This document shows positions 46,037 to 56,755 of a stretch of DNA of 64,000 nucleotides, piece by piece. Position 1 is the stretch's first letter; every line of letters starts with the position of its first letter. The notes below the pieces were generated by a model, which made no database searches, was not told the DNA's origin, and saw only the letters and a list, made by a program, of their open reading frames with translations. A program made the translations under genes and the position numbers. Source of the stretch: Nostoc carneum NIES-2107 (GTDB taxonomy: Bacteria > Cyanobacteriota > Cyanobacteriia > Cyanobacteriales > Nostocaceae); assembly GCA_002368155.1 (NCBI GenBank), contig AP018180.1, forward strand, positions 3,784,719 through 3,848,718. Reading direction: 5' to 3'.

Positions 46037-46454
46037 AACTGAAACTTGATAGCCGTGTCAATACTTCTATTGGAAGTATTTATTTGACATCACTTAACAG
46101 GAGTAATATGCAGATTTTTTAATTATTTTTTAAAAATTAATTTTTTTGTAAATAAATACTCACTATCGGCGACAATATTCTTAACTTTTTATACTTGCTT
46201 TGGTAGCAAAGGTTACAAAATGACACTGTTTGCTATCCTGACTATAAGACAATACCGTTCAGTTAACATCAAAAAACTTAACCTGCGTAGGTTGGGGAGC
46301 CACTGCGTTGGACGGGTTTCCCGGCTCAAAGCAAGTGGCGTTTGAGGAACGAAACCCAACAAAGACGTGAAAATGTTGGGTTTCACTGCGTTTAAACCAA
46401 CCTTGTATCTTTCTATCCAAGTAATTTTCCTAACTCCTACATTAATTCCTATAA
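46037..46454. other. Intergenic region upstream of dndD
   Basis: No trace of dndB or dndC was found here. The region holds a repeat block with GAAACCCAACA/TGTTGGGTTTC (46351-46384) and AT-rich sequence that should carry the dndD promoter. Confidence 0.6.
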
Positions 46455-48437
46455 ATGATATTTCTCGAACTCGTATTACAAAACTTTGGCCCCTACGCTG
46501 GTAAACAAGTAATCAATCTTGACCCCAGAAATTATGAAAATTCTCGCCCAATTATTCTGTTAGGTGGAATGAATGGTGGCGGAAAAACCACCCTCATGGA
46601 CGCAATCCGCCTAGCACTTTATGGGCATCGCGCTCAATGTTCCACTCGTGGTAATTTAAGTTATAGCGATTTCCTAACGCAATGCGTTAATAGCAAAACC
46701 GATCCCGTAGAAAAGACACGCATTGAATTACTTTTTGAACATATCGAAAATGACAAGCCAGTAAAATATCGCGTTGTCCGTACTTGGGAAAAAAATCCTA
46801 AAGATGGTAAAGACCATTTAGGTATTTTAGATGCTCATGAATGGTTAGATACGGCTTTAGTAAATATTTGGGATGAATATATTGAAAATCTCCTACCTTT
46901 AGGAATATCTAACTTATTTTTATTTGATGGCGAACAAGTTAAAGAACTCGCAGAACAGGAAATACCACCGCCAATTGTAGTAGAAGCGATTAGCGGACTT
47001 TTAGGTTTAGAGTTAGCCGATAGATTAGCAGTAGATTTAGATATCCTAATCAATCGCAAGCGCAAAGAACTTGCTGATACTAAAGATTTAGCGAATATTG
47101 AAGAAATTGAAGATAAGTTGAAAGCTTTACAAGATGAGTATCATCAAGAATCGCAATCAATTACATCTCTCCAAGAGAATTTAACAGCCGCCGAAGCTAG
47201 ACAACAAGAAGCTTTGCATAAATTTATTTCTGAGGGTGGAAAAATTGCGGGGGAACGCAGCCAATTAGACAAACAAAAGCAAGAAAGAATCAGAGAAACA
47301 GAAACAATCCGCCAATCGTTGTGTGATTTAGCTGCCGAATTTTTACCTCTGGGATTGATTACACTTTTATTAAATGAAGCCTACAAGCAAGGCGAAGAAG
47401 AATTTCGCATTCAACAAGCGAAAGTAGCTCATAATTTATTAATTGAAAGAGATAAAAAGTTACTCAATTTGATTAATCAATTAGCCATTGAGCAAGCAGC
47501 AGTGAGTCAAATTGAAGAGTTTATCTCCCAAGAGAATCAGGATTTAGATAACGCCGCTATTGCTGAACCTTGGCTATTAGCTGATACAGAAACCTTACAT
47601 CAATTAGATAATGTCATCCATCATCACCTGGAATATGCCAAAACTAAAGCGAAAGACAAAATTAGCTTGCTTAATTCTCAAGAAGAAGAGATTATCACCT
47701 TAGAAAGACAAATTCAAACCGCCGCCTCACCCGAAGAATATCAAAGATTAGTTGATGAATTACAACAAGCACAACAGCAAGTTGCAGAATCTAAAGCCGC
47801 TTGGGAGATTACCAAACGTCGCTTAGATGAATTAGCAACAGAGATTGACAATACTAAAAAAGACTTAGAAAAATATAGCGAAACGAATATCGACCGGAAA
47901 AATAGAGAACATATCATTACCTCAGCCGCTAAAGTTCAAGAAACCCTCAAACTTTTCCGCGAGAAATTAACCCTGAGAAAACTCAACAAATTAGAAGTAG
48001 AAGTCACAGAATGCTTCCGCTATCTGTTACACAAATCCGATTTAGTTCATCGCGTGGCGATAGACACTAACACCTTCAGCCTTTCTCTTTACGACTTAAA
48101 CGGTAAACCTGTCCCCAAACATCGCCTTTCTGCTGGCGAAAAACAACTACTAGCGATCGCATTTCTTTGGGGTTTAGCTAGAGTCTCCGGTCGCCGTCTC
48201 CCCGTAGCAATTGACACCCCCCTTGGCAGACTCGACTCATCCCACCGCAGTAACTTAGTAGAACGGTATTTTCCCTCCGCCAGCCACCAAGTAATTTTGC
48301 TTTCTACGGATACAGAAATTGGTGAAAAAGAAGTAGAGACACTGAGAGAAAATGAAGCGATCGCTCACGAATATCTTTTAAAATACAATTCCACCACCCG
48401 CCAAACAACCGTAGTAGCAAACAAGTATTTTTTCTAA
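46455..48437 (+). CDS. dndD: DNA phosphorothioation protein DndD (SMC-like ATPase)
   Basis: The 660-residue SMC/Rad50-like ATPase belongs to the Dnd DNA sulfur-modification machinery. It starts MIFLELVLQNFGPYAGKQ. Walker A is GGMNGGGKT (37-45), followed by TTLMDAIRLALYG. LPLGISNLFLFDGEQVKELA (about 146-165) is typical of DndD. A long coiled coil (about 195-520) is followed by the ABC signature LSAGEKQLLAIAF (about 557-569) and Walker B LPVAIDTPLGRLD (about 583-595). In known systems DndC, DndD and DndE install sulfur on the DNA backbone using sulfur from DndA or IscS. Here dndC is not upstream. The gene converges with the BrxL-like gene. Confidence 0.93.
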   Translation: MIFLELVLQNFGPYAGKQVINLDPRNYENSRPIILLGGMNGGGKTTLMDAIRLALYGHRAQCSTRGNLSYSDFLTQCVNSKTDPVEKTRIELLFEHIENDKPVKYRVVRTWEKNPKDGKDHLGILDAHEWLDTALVNIWDEYIENLLPLGISNLFLFDGEQVKELAEQEIPPPIVVEAISGLLGLELADRLAVDLDILINRKRKELADTKDLANIEEIEDKLKALQDEYHQESQSITSLQENLTAAEARQQEALHKFISEGGKIAGERSQLDKQKQERIRETETIRQSLCDLAAEFLPLGLITLLLNEAYKQGEEEFRIQQAKVAHNLLIERDKKLLNLINQLAIEQAAVSQIEEFISQENQDLDNAAIAEPWLLADTETLHQLDNVIHHHLEYAKTKAKDKISLLNSQEEEIITLERQIQTAASPEEYQRLVDELQQAQQQVAESKAAWEITKRRLDELATEIDNTKKDLEKYSETNIDRKNREHIITSAAKVQETLKLFREKLTLRKLNKLEVEVTECFRYLLHKSDLVHRVAIDTNTFSLSLYDLNGKPVPKHRLSAGEKQLLAIAFLWGLARVSGRRLPVAIDTPLGRLDSSHRSNLVERYFPSASHQVILLSTDTEIGEKEVETLRENEAIAHEYLLKYNSTTRQTTVVANKYFF

Positions 48438-48483
48438 GGTTCAGATTCCCTATTTCTTTGAGAAATGGGGAATCTGCTGATTG

Positions 48484-49932
48484 TTACTTGGCTTCTACAT
48501 AAATTTCTCTACCAAGTTGCTTAAATTCATCATCAAGATAATATTGTGAACTCCTGATAGCTTGGCGTAATTTACAAGCAGGTTCTAGACAATCACGCTC
48601 ATAGTCCATTAATGTTAATTCTAAATGGGGATAAAGAATTTTGAGAAACCCTGCTGCTGATTTAAGAATGGCATCCTCGTCACGAACCTTAACGGTTTTT
48701 TCAAAATGAGTATGCTTTTTTGCGTAAGAAATAAATCGATTATCTTGGCGAAGAGATAATAAAGCTTCGCCAAAGAAATCCATTTTTAACCCAACTTGAT
48801 GAGCTACCATTTCTCTTTGAAACTTAGGAATTTTCCAACCAGGAATAATTCCACATAGTCTATCTAATAATGCAGTTTCTGAAAAAAACTTAGGTAAATT
48901 AGCAATTAAATTATCTTCATTGCGCGGTTGTAATTGCTCATCTAATTCGATATTAGCTAGCATTACTAATCCACAATCACTCGAAATATCCGCAAACCCA
49001 GAACGGTTATAACGACCGCTAGCAAGATAATTTTTCAGGGGGCCAACTACCTCTTCAGGATTATCGAAAGTTAAACTTTGAACTTCATCTAAAACTACAA
49101 CTTGATGACGACCAAGTAAACCAACTTCTTTAGTTCTACCGTTGATAAACAACTGAGCCGGAGTAACTTTACCACCGCTAATTAAACTAACTTTACTACT
49201 AATATTTTCAAAAAAGAAACTTTTACCAGTACCTTTAGGTGCTAGTTCTATGACATGATAATTAGACTCTACTAATGATAGTAGCCTAGCTAATATCCAT
49301 GTTTTTGCTTCTTGGTTATAACTGGGATGTTGGGGATTAAAACCCATTGAGCAAAATATTAAATCTCGCCATTGTTGTGTATTGAATTTTGACCGACATT
49401 CAGCATAACTTTGCAAATCAACTTGCGAACATTGGAAGGGTTCAAAACCCATGACTTCTACTTGTCCTTCAGGCAGCATAGACAAGGTAATTTTTCCCCA
49501 TATTCCTTGACGCAGAAGGATTTTATAGCGTTCTACAATCTCAGTAGAAATGCTACATTCATCTAAATTTAATGCGGGAATTTGTGCCAATGGTTCAGGA
49601 ATTGTTTTTCCTCCCTGTTCTAACTTGATGCGTACCTGCATCAAGGCAATGAGTTTGCGAATTTCTCCCTGAGTTAAATCAAAAATAATTTCATTGCGGT
49701 CATCTTTGCGCGGGAATGCTTTTTTAATAAAGTTATTAACTTTTTCTAATTCTATTGATGTGAGTGTTCCCGAACCTGGGACAATTTTATCTAATAGCCA
49801 TTCAGCCACAAAGCTAGGTAGACCAATAGAACTGAGTCCACTGGATGGCAATCTAGTTTTGTCAATACAGAGATTGCCAAAAACCTCACGCACTAAATCG
49901 TTATTGTAGGTTATTTCTTCATAAGAATTCAT
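48484..49932 (-). CDS. BrxL-like AAA+ protein (TIGR02688-type)
   Basis: The frame opens at TTG 49971, but ATG at 49932 (MNSYEEITYNND) is the first proper start, giving 482 residues. It overlaps the pglZ stop by 14 bases. Family features are ELAPKGTGKSFFFENIS (Walker A, about 231-245), TPAQLFINGRTKEVGLLGRH, VVVLDEVQSL (Walker B, about 280-289) and a sensor-like CGLVMLANIELDEQ. This matches BREX-associated BrxL. A full-length BrxL with a Lon-type C-terminal protease domain is usually longer, and I see no such domain here. It is the last gene of the five-gene operon and probably acts on DNA of invading phage. Confidence 0.85.
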   Translation of the reverse strand: MNSYEEITYNNDLVREVFGNLCIDKTRLPSSGLSSIGLPSFVAEWLLDKIVPGSGTLTSIELEKVNNFIKKAFPRKDDRNEIIFDLTQGEIRKLIALMQVRIKLEQGGKTIPEPLAQIPALNLDECSISTEIVERYKILLRQGIWGKITLSMLPEGQVEVMGFEPFQCSQVDLQSYAECRSKFNTQQWRDLIFCSMGFNPQHPSYNQEAKTWILARLLSLVESNYHVIELAPKGTGKSFFFENISSKVSLISGGKVTPAQLFINGRTKEVGLLGRHQVVVLDEVQSLTFDNPEEVVGPLKNYLASGRYNRSGFADISSDCGLVMLANIELDEQLQPRNEDNLIANLPKFFSETALLDRLCGIIPGWKIPKFQREMVAHQVGLKMDFFGEALLSLRQDNRFISYAKKHTHFEKTVKVRDEDAILKSAAGFLKILYPHLELTLMDYERDCLEPACKLRQAIRSSQYYLDDEFKQLGREIYVEAK

Positions 49933-52111
49933 CGATATCAAATCCACTAGTAAATATTTGCTTGATAACAATTTTTGATTTCGGATCTATGGCTGCGCTG
50001 GCAGTTTCAGTATTGGCAAATTGAAACGTTAGTTCACCGGATATAAATAGTTCATTGCCTTGATTCGGTGGTAATTCTGGAACTTCAGGAATAATTACTG
50101 TCAACTTACAGTCCTGATAAGCTAGAATTTCTTGTTCTAATAATTTTCCTTGTTGAAAAGTAGGTAATTCTTGAATATATAAACAAAGGTTTGTGAGCGG
50201 TACTGAGTTAGGATTATTGATAGTAATTTTTAGTTCTCCTGATTGCTTGGCTTTACCTTCACCAAAGCAGGAAACAACAACAGGAAGGCGTTGAATAGAT
50301 TTTCTGAGGATGGATACACCAATTACAACTTCTTCCGGAAATAATCCTCCGTGAGAACCGATTATCTTTTTATCATTTGTGTAGCTAAAAGAACTGAAGC
50401 TAGCAGAGCCTTTGACGATACTGATATCGTGAGGAAGACTATAGCGATCGCTTTCTAAAACCACAAACCTGCTATCATCTGTTTTCCCAATAGCCATCCT
50501 ACCCTCAGGTTTCAGTCCTGGGGGACAGTGGGTGATTTTTTCGCAAGTACCCATGATCTGACCGTGATCGCTAGCGATCGCGATTCTTAATTCCTCTGGG
50601 TTCGGGTATTGTTGTACACAGTAATCAATTTTTTTAGCAATGCCTTCTAAAGTGTGGGGACGGTCAAGTTCGTAAAAGCTTTGCCAATCTTTTTGATTGT
50701 GACAAAGGCTATCGAACTCATCTGTATCCCAACAATACAACTGATGTGCCTTTTTTCTTAAAGCGCTGTAAAGTCTGTCAACTTGTCCATCTGTATAACG
50801 ATTGCCCATACCCATTTTTACAAAAGCTTTGCCAGCATCAGCAACCCAAGCCGCATCATTAGGTAAAAGTTGAGCGTATAGGCTCCATTTGGCATATTCT
50901 GTTTTAGTGGGTAGGATGCTAAATCGAGGCTCGATAGCAGTTTCTACAGCCAGTTTGTAATTATTGGTGAGTAAAGATAAAAGTTCTAAGTGATCTAACC
51001 ATCCTAAGCCATCAACCACTACCCACAAAATTGGACTTTCTCGGCAAAGATTTTGTACTTTTGAGGCAACGCTGTAGTTGAGGTAAGAATTTTCTACTGA
51101 CTCTACCTGCATCTGGGGATAGTGCTGGAGTATCCACTCGACAAAGCTAGTCGCTAAACTTTCACTTTTTTTGGTTGTAGAGGCAGGTTGTTTAATAACT
51201 TCCCAACGGCGGAAAGGCAGGTACTCTTTTGTTACCCAATCTAAAGCTTGTTGAGGAGTAGCATCTAAAGTTAGGAGTTGGGGTTCGGGTGGACGTTTAT
51301 TTAGGCTTAATTCTTGCTGTTGCTGATAGCTAAGATAGGGGGTAACTTTGGCTTCCCTTACCCGATTCATCCAATGAGGGCGATTGCCAAAAATTTTGGC
51401 AGCACAATTGGCAATGCGTTCCATACCTACTTGGTTAGTAGGCAAAGTATCCAAAATTTTGCCTTCGGTGCGAGATATGAGTTGTTCCCAGTAACGATCA
51501 AATTCTTGGGTGAGTGAGTCGGGAATTTGCAACGGATATTTGCCGATGTCGTTAACAACTGGTTCTGCTATGCCTAACCAGCGACGTAAAAGTAATAATT
51601 TATCTTCAGTTTGGTAATAGGTTGCTAACTCATGTTCTTTAAATTGTTGCTGCCAAACTTGCTCAAAAGGTTTGTATTCTTGTGGAACTAAAATTGCTAA
51701 CCAAGTGGCAAGATGGGAAATTGAAGGTTCAGTAAACCATATTTGTCCATTAATATTAGGGATATTTTCTGCTAAAAAGTGGGCAATAGGATTGTCTTGG
51801 GCGTAAAAATCTAACTTGTTAGCAAAAATTAGTAATTGTTCGTCAGTCCACTCATTGGGTAAAGTTACAGTATCAAATAATTTTGTTAATTTGTAGCGAG
51901 GATGTTGCTTAATTTCTGCGATTTCTTCTCTTCGGTTCCAGGCTATTAGCCAAGTTTCTGCCCATTTGCATAATCGCTCACCTTTTACCCAACAGGGAGT
52001 ATTACTTACACCAAAAAACTGTATCCATTCCACTTCTGTAGTGATAGGTTTATAGCCGGAGGGAATATCGTAAAGTCCGGTAGGATCTAGTATTATATGT
52101 TGATCGCTCAT
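49919..52111 (-). CDS. pglZ: PglZ, alkaline-phosphatase-fold defence protein
   Basis: The 730-residue protein carries the PglZ phosphatase-like core: LWVVVDGLGWLDHLELL (about 360-376, metal-binding Asp) and IAIASDHGQIMG (about 508-519, metal-binding Asp/His). KIIGSHGGLFPEEVVIGV (about 583-600, His) completes the set. The N-terminal ~300 residues are helical. PglZ is a conserved component of BREX and of some phosphorothioation-linked systems. It sits 6 bases after the large ATPase gene and overlaps the BrxL-like gene, so the operon is tightly coupled. It may correspond to one Pbe subunit (memory). Confidence 0.9.
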   Translation of the reverse strand: MSDQHIILDPTGLYDIPSGYKPITTEVEWIQFFGVSNTPCWVKGERLCKWAETWLIAWNRREEIAEIKQHPRYKLTKLFDTVTLPNEWTDEQLLIFANKLDFYAQDNPIAHFLAENIPNINGQIWFTEPSISHLATWLAILVPQEYKPFEQVWQQQFKEHELATYYQTEDKLLLLRRWLGIAEPVVNDIGKYPLQIPDSLTQEFDRYWEQLISRTEGKILDTLPTNQVGMERIANCAAKIFGNRPHWMNRVREAKVTPYLSYQQQQELSLNKRPPEPQLLTLDATPQQALDWVTKEYLPFRRWEVIKQPASTTKKSESLATSFVEWILQHYPQMQVESVENSYLNYSVASKVQNLCRESPILWVVVDGLGWLDHLELLSLLTNNYKLAVETAIEPRFSILPTKTEYAKWSLYAQLLPNDAAWVADAGKAFVKMGMGNRYTDGQVDRLYSALRKKAHQLYCWDTDEFDSLCHNQKDWQSFYELDRPHTLEGIAKKIDYCVQQYPNPEELRIAIASDHGQIMGTCEKITHCPPGLKPEGRMAIGKTDDSRFVVLESDRYSLPHDISIVKGSASFSSFSYTNDKKIIGSHGGLFPEEVVIGVSILRKSIQRLPVVVSCFGEGKAKQSGELKITINNPNSVPLTNLCLYIQELPTFQQGKLLEQEILAYQDCKLTVIIPEVPELPPNQGNELFISGELTFQFANTETASAAIDPKSKIVIKQIFTSGFDIDEFL

Positions 52112-52117
52112 CCCTAA

Positions 52118-55100
52118 TTACTCCTCCGTCGCTTCTGAGAGTATTTGCCCTAATCTCTCGTACAGATTTTGTTGCTCTAGACGGGGAAGTTGCTGGAATA
52201 GTAATAAAATTTGATTAGTAATATCTTTTTCAATTTCTACAATACATTGACGTTCGATACTTTCTAATAATTGAGTTTTTGAATTGTCGAGTAAGCTGAT
52301 ATATTCAGATTTTTCCTCTTGAATTTTATCTAATAAATAGTTCGCGGCTTGGAGTCTAGCTGTATCATTAGGCAATTGGTTGATTTCTGCGTAACTAGTT
52401 TCTAAATTTTCAATCCATTGTTGAATAATTTGTGCTTGTTTTTGTGCTATTTCTCTGCAGAGTGAATTTAGGCGATCGCTAAATTTTTCTCTCAAGCTTT
52501 CACTTCTATTTTCCCAATCTTCTAGCCTCTCTAATTGACTTTGACAAGCTGCTAAAGTTTCTATGTTTTGCAAGTCAGCTATCTGCAATAACTCAATAAT
52601 TAATACGAGTTCTTTAATAATAGAGTCATACTCTGCCTCTATTGGCGAATTTGAGTATCGCAGCGATTTTTTCAATAACTCCTTTTGCAGACCTTTTGCA
52701 TCTTCTGCTGTTGTTAAACGCTCTAAATTATGTTTATACTCTTGTAGTTCAGCCCTATATACTTGGATTTTTTCTCGAAAATCTCTTTCTAACTGAGCAA
52801 TCCTTTCTTGGAAGCGTTCATAATGATAAATATGCAAATTACTGCCTGCAATTAATGACAAAGCATCATTACAACTAGCAATTGAATCACTTTGTTGATA
52901 GATATTCTCTAGATTTTTTATTTGCTCTAAATCACGCTTTAAATTCTGAATTTGTGATTGTAGTTCTTGATAGCTGTCGTAATCAGCAGAATCTTGAAAG
53001 ACAACATCCAGCTTGGCATATTCTGTATTAATATCATCTAAATCTGAAACATGATTTACTAACTGGAGTTGATTCTGGAGATTTGTAAAACTAGAACGAT
53101 AGTCAGTAATTTTGTTGTGAATTGACTGCACAATTTCAGCAATTTCACTCTGAAATTTATCGGGATAGTTGAAACTAGATTGTAAATTTGCAATTTCTTG
53201 CAGCGCTTCTTGAGCCAGATGAAGAGTTTTGATTTTTGTGGCAGAATTGCGAATATTCTGCATAATTTGTGTATCTTCAGTTTGTTTTTGTCCTGCTTCT
53301 GCCTGCTGCCTAATTTCTGTTAATCTGATCTCGCTGATACGGAGAGAATTTTGTAAATTATCAATTAGATGAGTAGGTAAGCCTGCAATTTGGTTAATTT
53401 GGTCAATAATTTGTCGAATTTCTCTTTGATATGTATAATAGGCTTGTTCAGTAGATAAAGACTCAGCACGCTGCTTTTGTGCTTCTACAAGTTGGTCAAT
53501 TTTATCACCCACAGTTTGCAATGCTTGAGAGATGCGATCGCATTGTTGTTGTGTTGGTAAAATTGGCGTATTTGGCTTTAGCTGCCGCAATTGAGGATAA
53601 AGTGGTAACAATGCTGCCAATGATGCATCGGTAGATAATTTTTCCGCAGTTTCTACTGCTTGGAACCACTTGTCAATTTCAGCAACCCCAGCACTCACCT
53701 GCCTTTTATTCTTAGTTAACTCTTCTTTTTCTAATCCCTCTGGTTCATTAGACTCTAAAAAAGCAGCAACTTCCGCTAAATAATCCTGCGCCTGGTGATA
53801 ATCTATAGGCGATGGCGGCAGCGTTGGCATTTGTATTTGTTGGCGACGAATCAGTTTAGCCTTTTGTTTAATAATCCAGTCATCAACAAATGCGGTGGGG
53901 TTTTGGAGAATATCAGTGTTAGCCCAATTTTGTATAGATTTCTCCTCTACTAAAGGAGGTGTCTCTGTCTTTTTATAATTAACTTTGATGCGTCCTTTTA
54001 AAATAATTTCTTTACGGTGGATTGCCAACCATCCTGCTAGCAATATAGTAAAGTTATACTCGCTATAACCAAAAGGCGGTTGAGAAAGTGCTTGCCAAAT
54101 TCTTTCTATGTCAACAATCTTTTTCGGTAATCCCCCTAAGTCAGTTATTTCAGAAATTTTATCCCAAGCAACGCGGATTTTTTCATGAGTTGGTTCTTGA
54201 ACGATATATTTATCAGATGTTTTCTTTAAAATACCCCATAACTTGACAAAAATCTGGTCAATAACAGGACCAAAAGAACTGTCAGGTAGATTTTGACTGA
54301 AACTATTTTCTATAAAGATTTGTGTTGCAGTCCATTTGATAATTTTTCTCCCTGTCAGATGATCTGAACGCATTTTATCAATTCCATCTACAGGCGGAAC
54401 CAAGGGATATAAATCTTGTAAAAGTAAACTCATTACTCTTTGTGGTTTTTGCTGTTCAGCATGGGGAAGTTTATCAATTCCCACACAGTAGTACGTACAA
54501 TTATTTAATAACCTGATTAATCGTATATTTGCCTCTTCTTGACAACGCTGAAGCTGTTCTTGGTAAGCTTTACCCAACAGTATTTTCTCAGCTTTATCAG
54601 TTTTCTCTAAAGCCTTTATTTGGAGAATGAGACGAGCTAAATTTCCAGTTTCTTCGGTAGGGATAGCAACAGCAATACGATTTTTAATTGGTGATTGAGA
54701 TAAACGCTCGCTTATCTGATTACGAAAATCTTGCAACTCTTCTTGAGTCTCTGCAATCACATAAGCTAAAATTCCCTTTTCTTGAGTATCTTTCAGCAGC
54801 CGATTGCTTTCTAGAGAATTCTTAAATTTATCAATACTATATATTTTGCACTCAAACTGCCAGTCCTCACTAACCAATTTATTATCTTGAACGAACTTAT
54901 TAGCAGTAATTGTAGTATTATACGGATATTTTTTAAGAATATTAATCTCTCCACAGTATGTCACTACATCATTAATAGATGTTGTTAGTGATTTGATTTT
55001 TTCCTCAATTTCTTCTTGAATACCTTTAGGATTAATTCCTTCCCAAAAACGATAAAGTTTAACCTCTGGCCTGTAGTAAATTAAATCTCTTTCTTTTTCT

Positions 55101-56722
55101 AGTTTATCTAGACTTTCCTGGATCTGAGATTTAGGTAACCCTGTCAAGCTTACCAAAATTTCTCTATGTTCTTCGTGGTCAGGTTTGGTCAAATTGTCGC
55201 CACTAGCTTCATATAAAAATAAAGCTTTAAGAACAATTAATTCGTCTTCAGTCTCAGCACCAGCCACTAAATCTACAGCTTTTTTATAGTAATTATAAAC
55301 TGGGTAGTTAGAAAAGTTCTCCAGAAAAGTATCTACTAAAGCAATGGGATATATATAATTGAGTTTGCCAGTATTTTCTACTGATTGATTTGCAATAAAA
55401 TTTTTGACATAGCCTTTAATAAACTGGATAGCAGTTCGGTCTTGGGTAAAATCAAGGTTGCACAATAAATATGCTGTCAGAGGATGTAGAGGAAAACAAC
55501 CTTCAGACAAGTTTATATAAAAATCTTGAAAAGACCAGCCTTTTTCTCGATAAATTTTAATTCTTCGCTCATAAGCTATTTCAGCTTCTCTTCTCAGCGT
55601 ATTATGCCATTGCGAATGAAAGCTTTGCCAAGTAGAATCATTTTTTGCCAGTAATAAATTCTTTATTACCAGTTCTAAGCTAGAAGCAGGGTTGTAAGTA
55701 GTACCATCTTTTGGTGCTAGGCGAGTAGCAATTTTCAAATAGCTGTCTTTGGCATTTGCAGAAATACCCACTGCCGTATTTGGATCAATTTGGGTAAAAC
55801 TCAATAAAGCTATTCTACCTTTGTAATTTTCGCAAACATTAGTAATATTTTGTAGTGTACTTCCGCCAGCACCTATCTGATCAACTGCCCAATATTGTAG
55901 ATAGTAGTTTAATTCATCGAATAAAATTAAAACACCCTGAAAGTAAGCATTTTCACCAATACAATAGTTTTTTATCAGGTCTTCCAAAATTGCTTGAATA
56001 TTTATATCAGCGGCAAAATCAGGAGTAAATCCCGTAATGTGAATAGCAAGTTTTTTAATAGTAGATATTACACCAGAATTATTCTCTCTAAGTAACCGGA
56101 TGAGGGAATTTAAATCACCATCAGGATTACCAATACTTTGCAAATATTTTTCTGCTTTTGCCCTATTCTCTGGATTCAAACTTTCTAAGTAGCGTAGAGG
56201 TTCTTTGCATATATGTTGTGCCAAAGAATCTTGAATACCTGCTGCTTCCAGATTTTTAACTAGTTGTTGCAGAAATTGTTTCCGAATATCGCCACCTATG
56301 TCGCCACTTAGACAGATAACTAAATGTTGGTGGCGTTGATTTTGTTTAAATAGCTTCAAGTCTTCCAATACAGATGGTTTTTTCCCCAATGAGGCCTTTT
56401 CTACTTGTGATAAAATTCCTTGCACTTCGGGACTTTGGAAGGGTTTTCGGAAAAAGTTAGCAATAGCGATCGCAAAATGCGACTTACCCTTACCATATTG
56501 TTGAATCATTAAATGGATATTGGGACTATTAGCGCTATGATAACTACGCCGCACTGCATACAAAATCCCAACTGTTGATAACTCCGGTTTATTAGAGTCG
56601 TAGTTAAAAATAAAACTTTCGCATAAAGATAAATTTTGCTCTGAATTATCCATCATGCCAAAGTTTACAGAACTGGCAATACTACCCTTTTCGTTGATTT
56701 CAACAAGTTGGTTGAGGAGCAT
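52118..56722 (-). CDS. Large PglY/BrxC-like P-loop ATPase
   Basis: The 1534-residue protein has Walker A in IQQYGKGKSHFAIAIANFF (GKGKS at 77-81) and Walker B in GVLILFDELNYYL (about 259-271). A sensor-like RIALLSFTQIDPN follows. The middle (about 400-900) is mixed alpha/beta. The C-terminal third (about 960-1520) is almost entirely coiled coil (QLRQLKPNTPILPTQQQ, then many Glu/Gln/Leu heptads). The layout matches PglY/BrxC-type ATPases that partner PglZ. The motif YGKGKSHFA and position beside pglZ support the call. It lies 33 bases after the small-protein gene. Confidence 0.82.
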   Translation of the reverse strand: MLLNQLVEINEKGSIASSVNFGMMDNSEQNLSLCESFIFNYDSNKPELSTVGILYAVRRSYHSANSPNIHLMIQQYGKGKSHFAIAIANFFRKPFQSPEVQGILSQVEKASLGKKPSVLEDLKLFKQNQRHQHLVICLSGDIGGDIRKQFLQQLVKNLEAAGIQDSLAQHICKEPLRYLESLNPENRAKAEKYLQSIGNPDGDLNSLIRLLRENNSGVISTIKKLAIHITGFTPDFAADINIQAILEDLIKNYCIGENAYFQGVLILFDELNYYLQYWAVDQIGAGGSTLQNITNVCENYKGRIALLSFTQIDPNTAVGISANAKDSYLKIATRLAPKDGTTYNPASSLELVIKNLLLAKNDSTWQSFHSQWHNTLRREAEIAYERRIKIYREKGWSFQDFYINLSEGCFPLHPLTAYLLCNLDFTQDRTAIQFIKGYVKNFIANQSVENTGKLNYIYPIALVDTFLENFSNYPVYNYYKKAVDLVAGAETEDELIVLKALFLYEASGDNLTKPDHEEHREILVSLTGLPKSQIQESLDKLEKERDLIYYRPEVKLYRFWEGINPKGIQEEIEEKIKSLTTSINDVVTYCGEINILKKYPYNTTITANKFVQDNKLVSEDWQFECKIYSIDKFKNSLESNRLLKDTQEKGILAYVIAETQEELQDFRNQISERLSQSPIKNRIAVAIPTEETGNLARLILQIKALEKTDKAEKILLGKAYQEQLQRCQEEANIRLIRLLNNCTYYCVGIDKLPHAEQQKPQRVMSLLLQDLYPLVPPVDGIDKMRSDHLTGRKIIKWTATQIFIENSFSQNLPDSSFGPVIDQIFVKLWGILKKTSDKYIVQEPTHEKIRVAWDKISEITDLGGLPKKIVDIERIWQALSQPPFGYSEYNFTILLAGWLAIHRKEIILKGRIKVNYKKTETPPLVEEKSIQNWANTDILQNPTAFVDDWIIKQKAKLIRRQQIQMPTLPPSPIDYHQAQDYLAEVAAFLESNEPEGLEKEELTKNKRQVSAGVAEIDKWFQAVETAEKLSTDASLAALLPLYPQLRQLKPNTPILPTQQQCDRISQALQTVGDKIDQLVEAQKQRAESLSTEQAYYTYQREIRQIIDQINQIAGLPTHLIDNLQNSLRISEIRLTEIRQQAEAGQKQTEDTQIMQNIRNSATKIKTLHLAQEALQEIANLQSSFNYPDKFQSEIAEIVQSIHNKITDYRSSFTNLQNQLQLVNHVSDLDDINTEYAKLDVVFQDSADYDSYQELQSQIQNLKRDLEQIKNLENIYQQSDSIASCNDALSLIAGSNLHIYHYERFQERIAQLERDFREKIQVYRAELQEYKHNLERLTTAEDAKGLQKELLKKSLRYSNSPIEAEYDSIIKELVLIIELLQIADLQNIETLAACQSQLERLEDWENRSESLREKFSDRLNSLCREIAQKQAQIIQQWIENLETSYAEINQLPNDTARLQAANYLLDKIQEEKSEYISLLDNSKTQLLESIERQCIVEIEKDITNQILLLFQQLPRLEQQNLYERLGQILSEATEE

Positions 56723-56755
56723 AGTAAATTTAAAATGGCAAATGCAAAGTGATAA

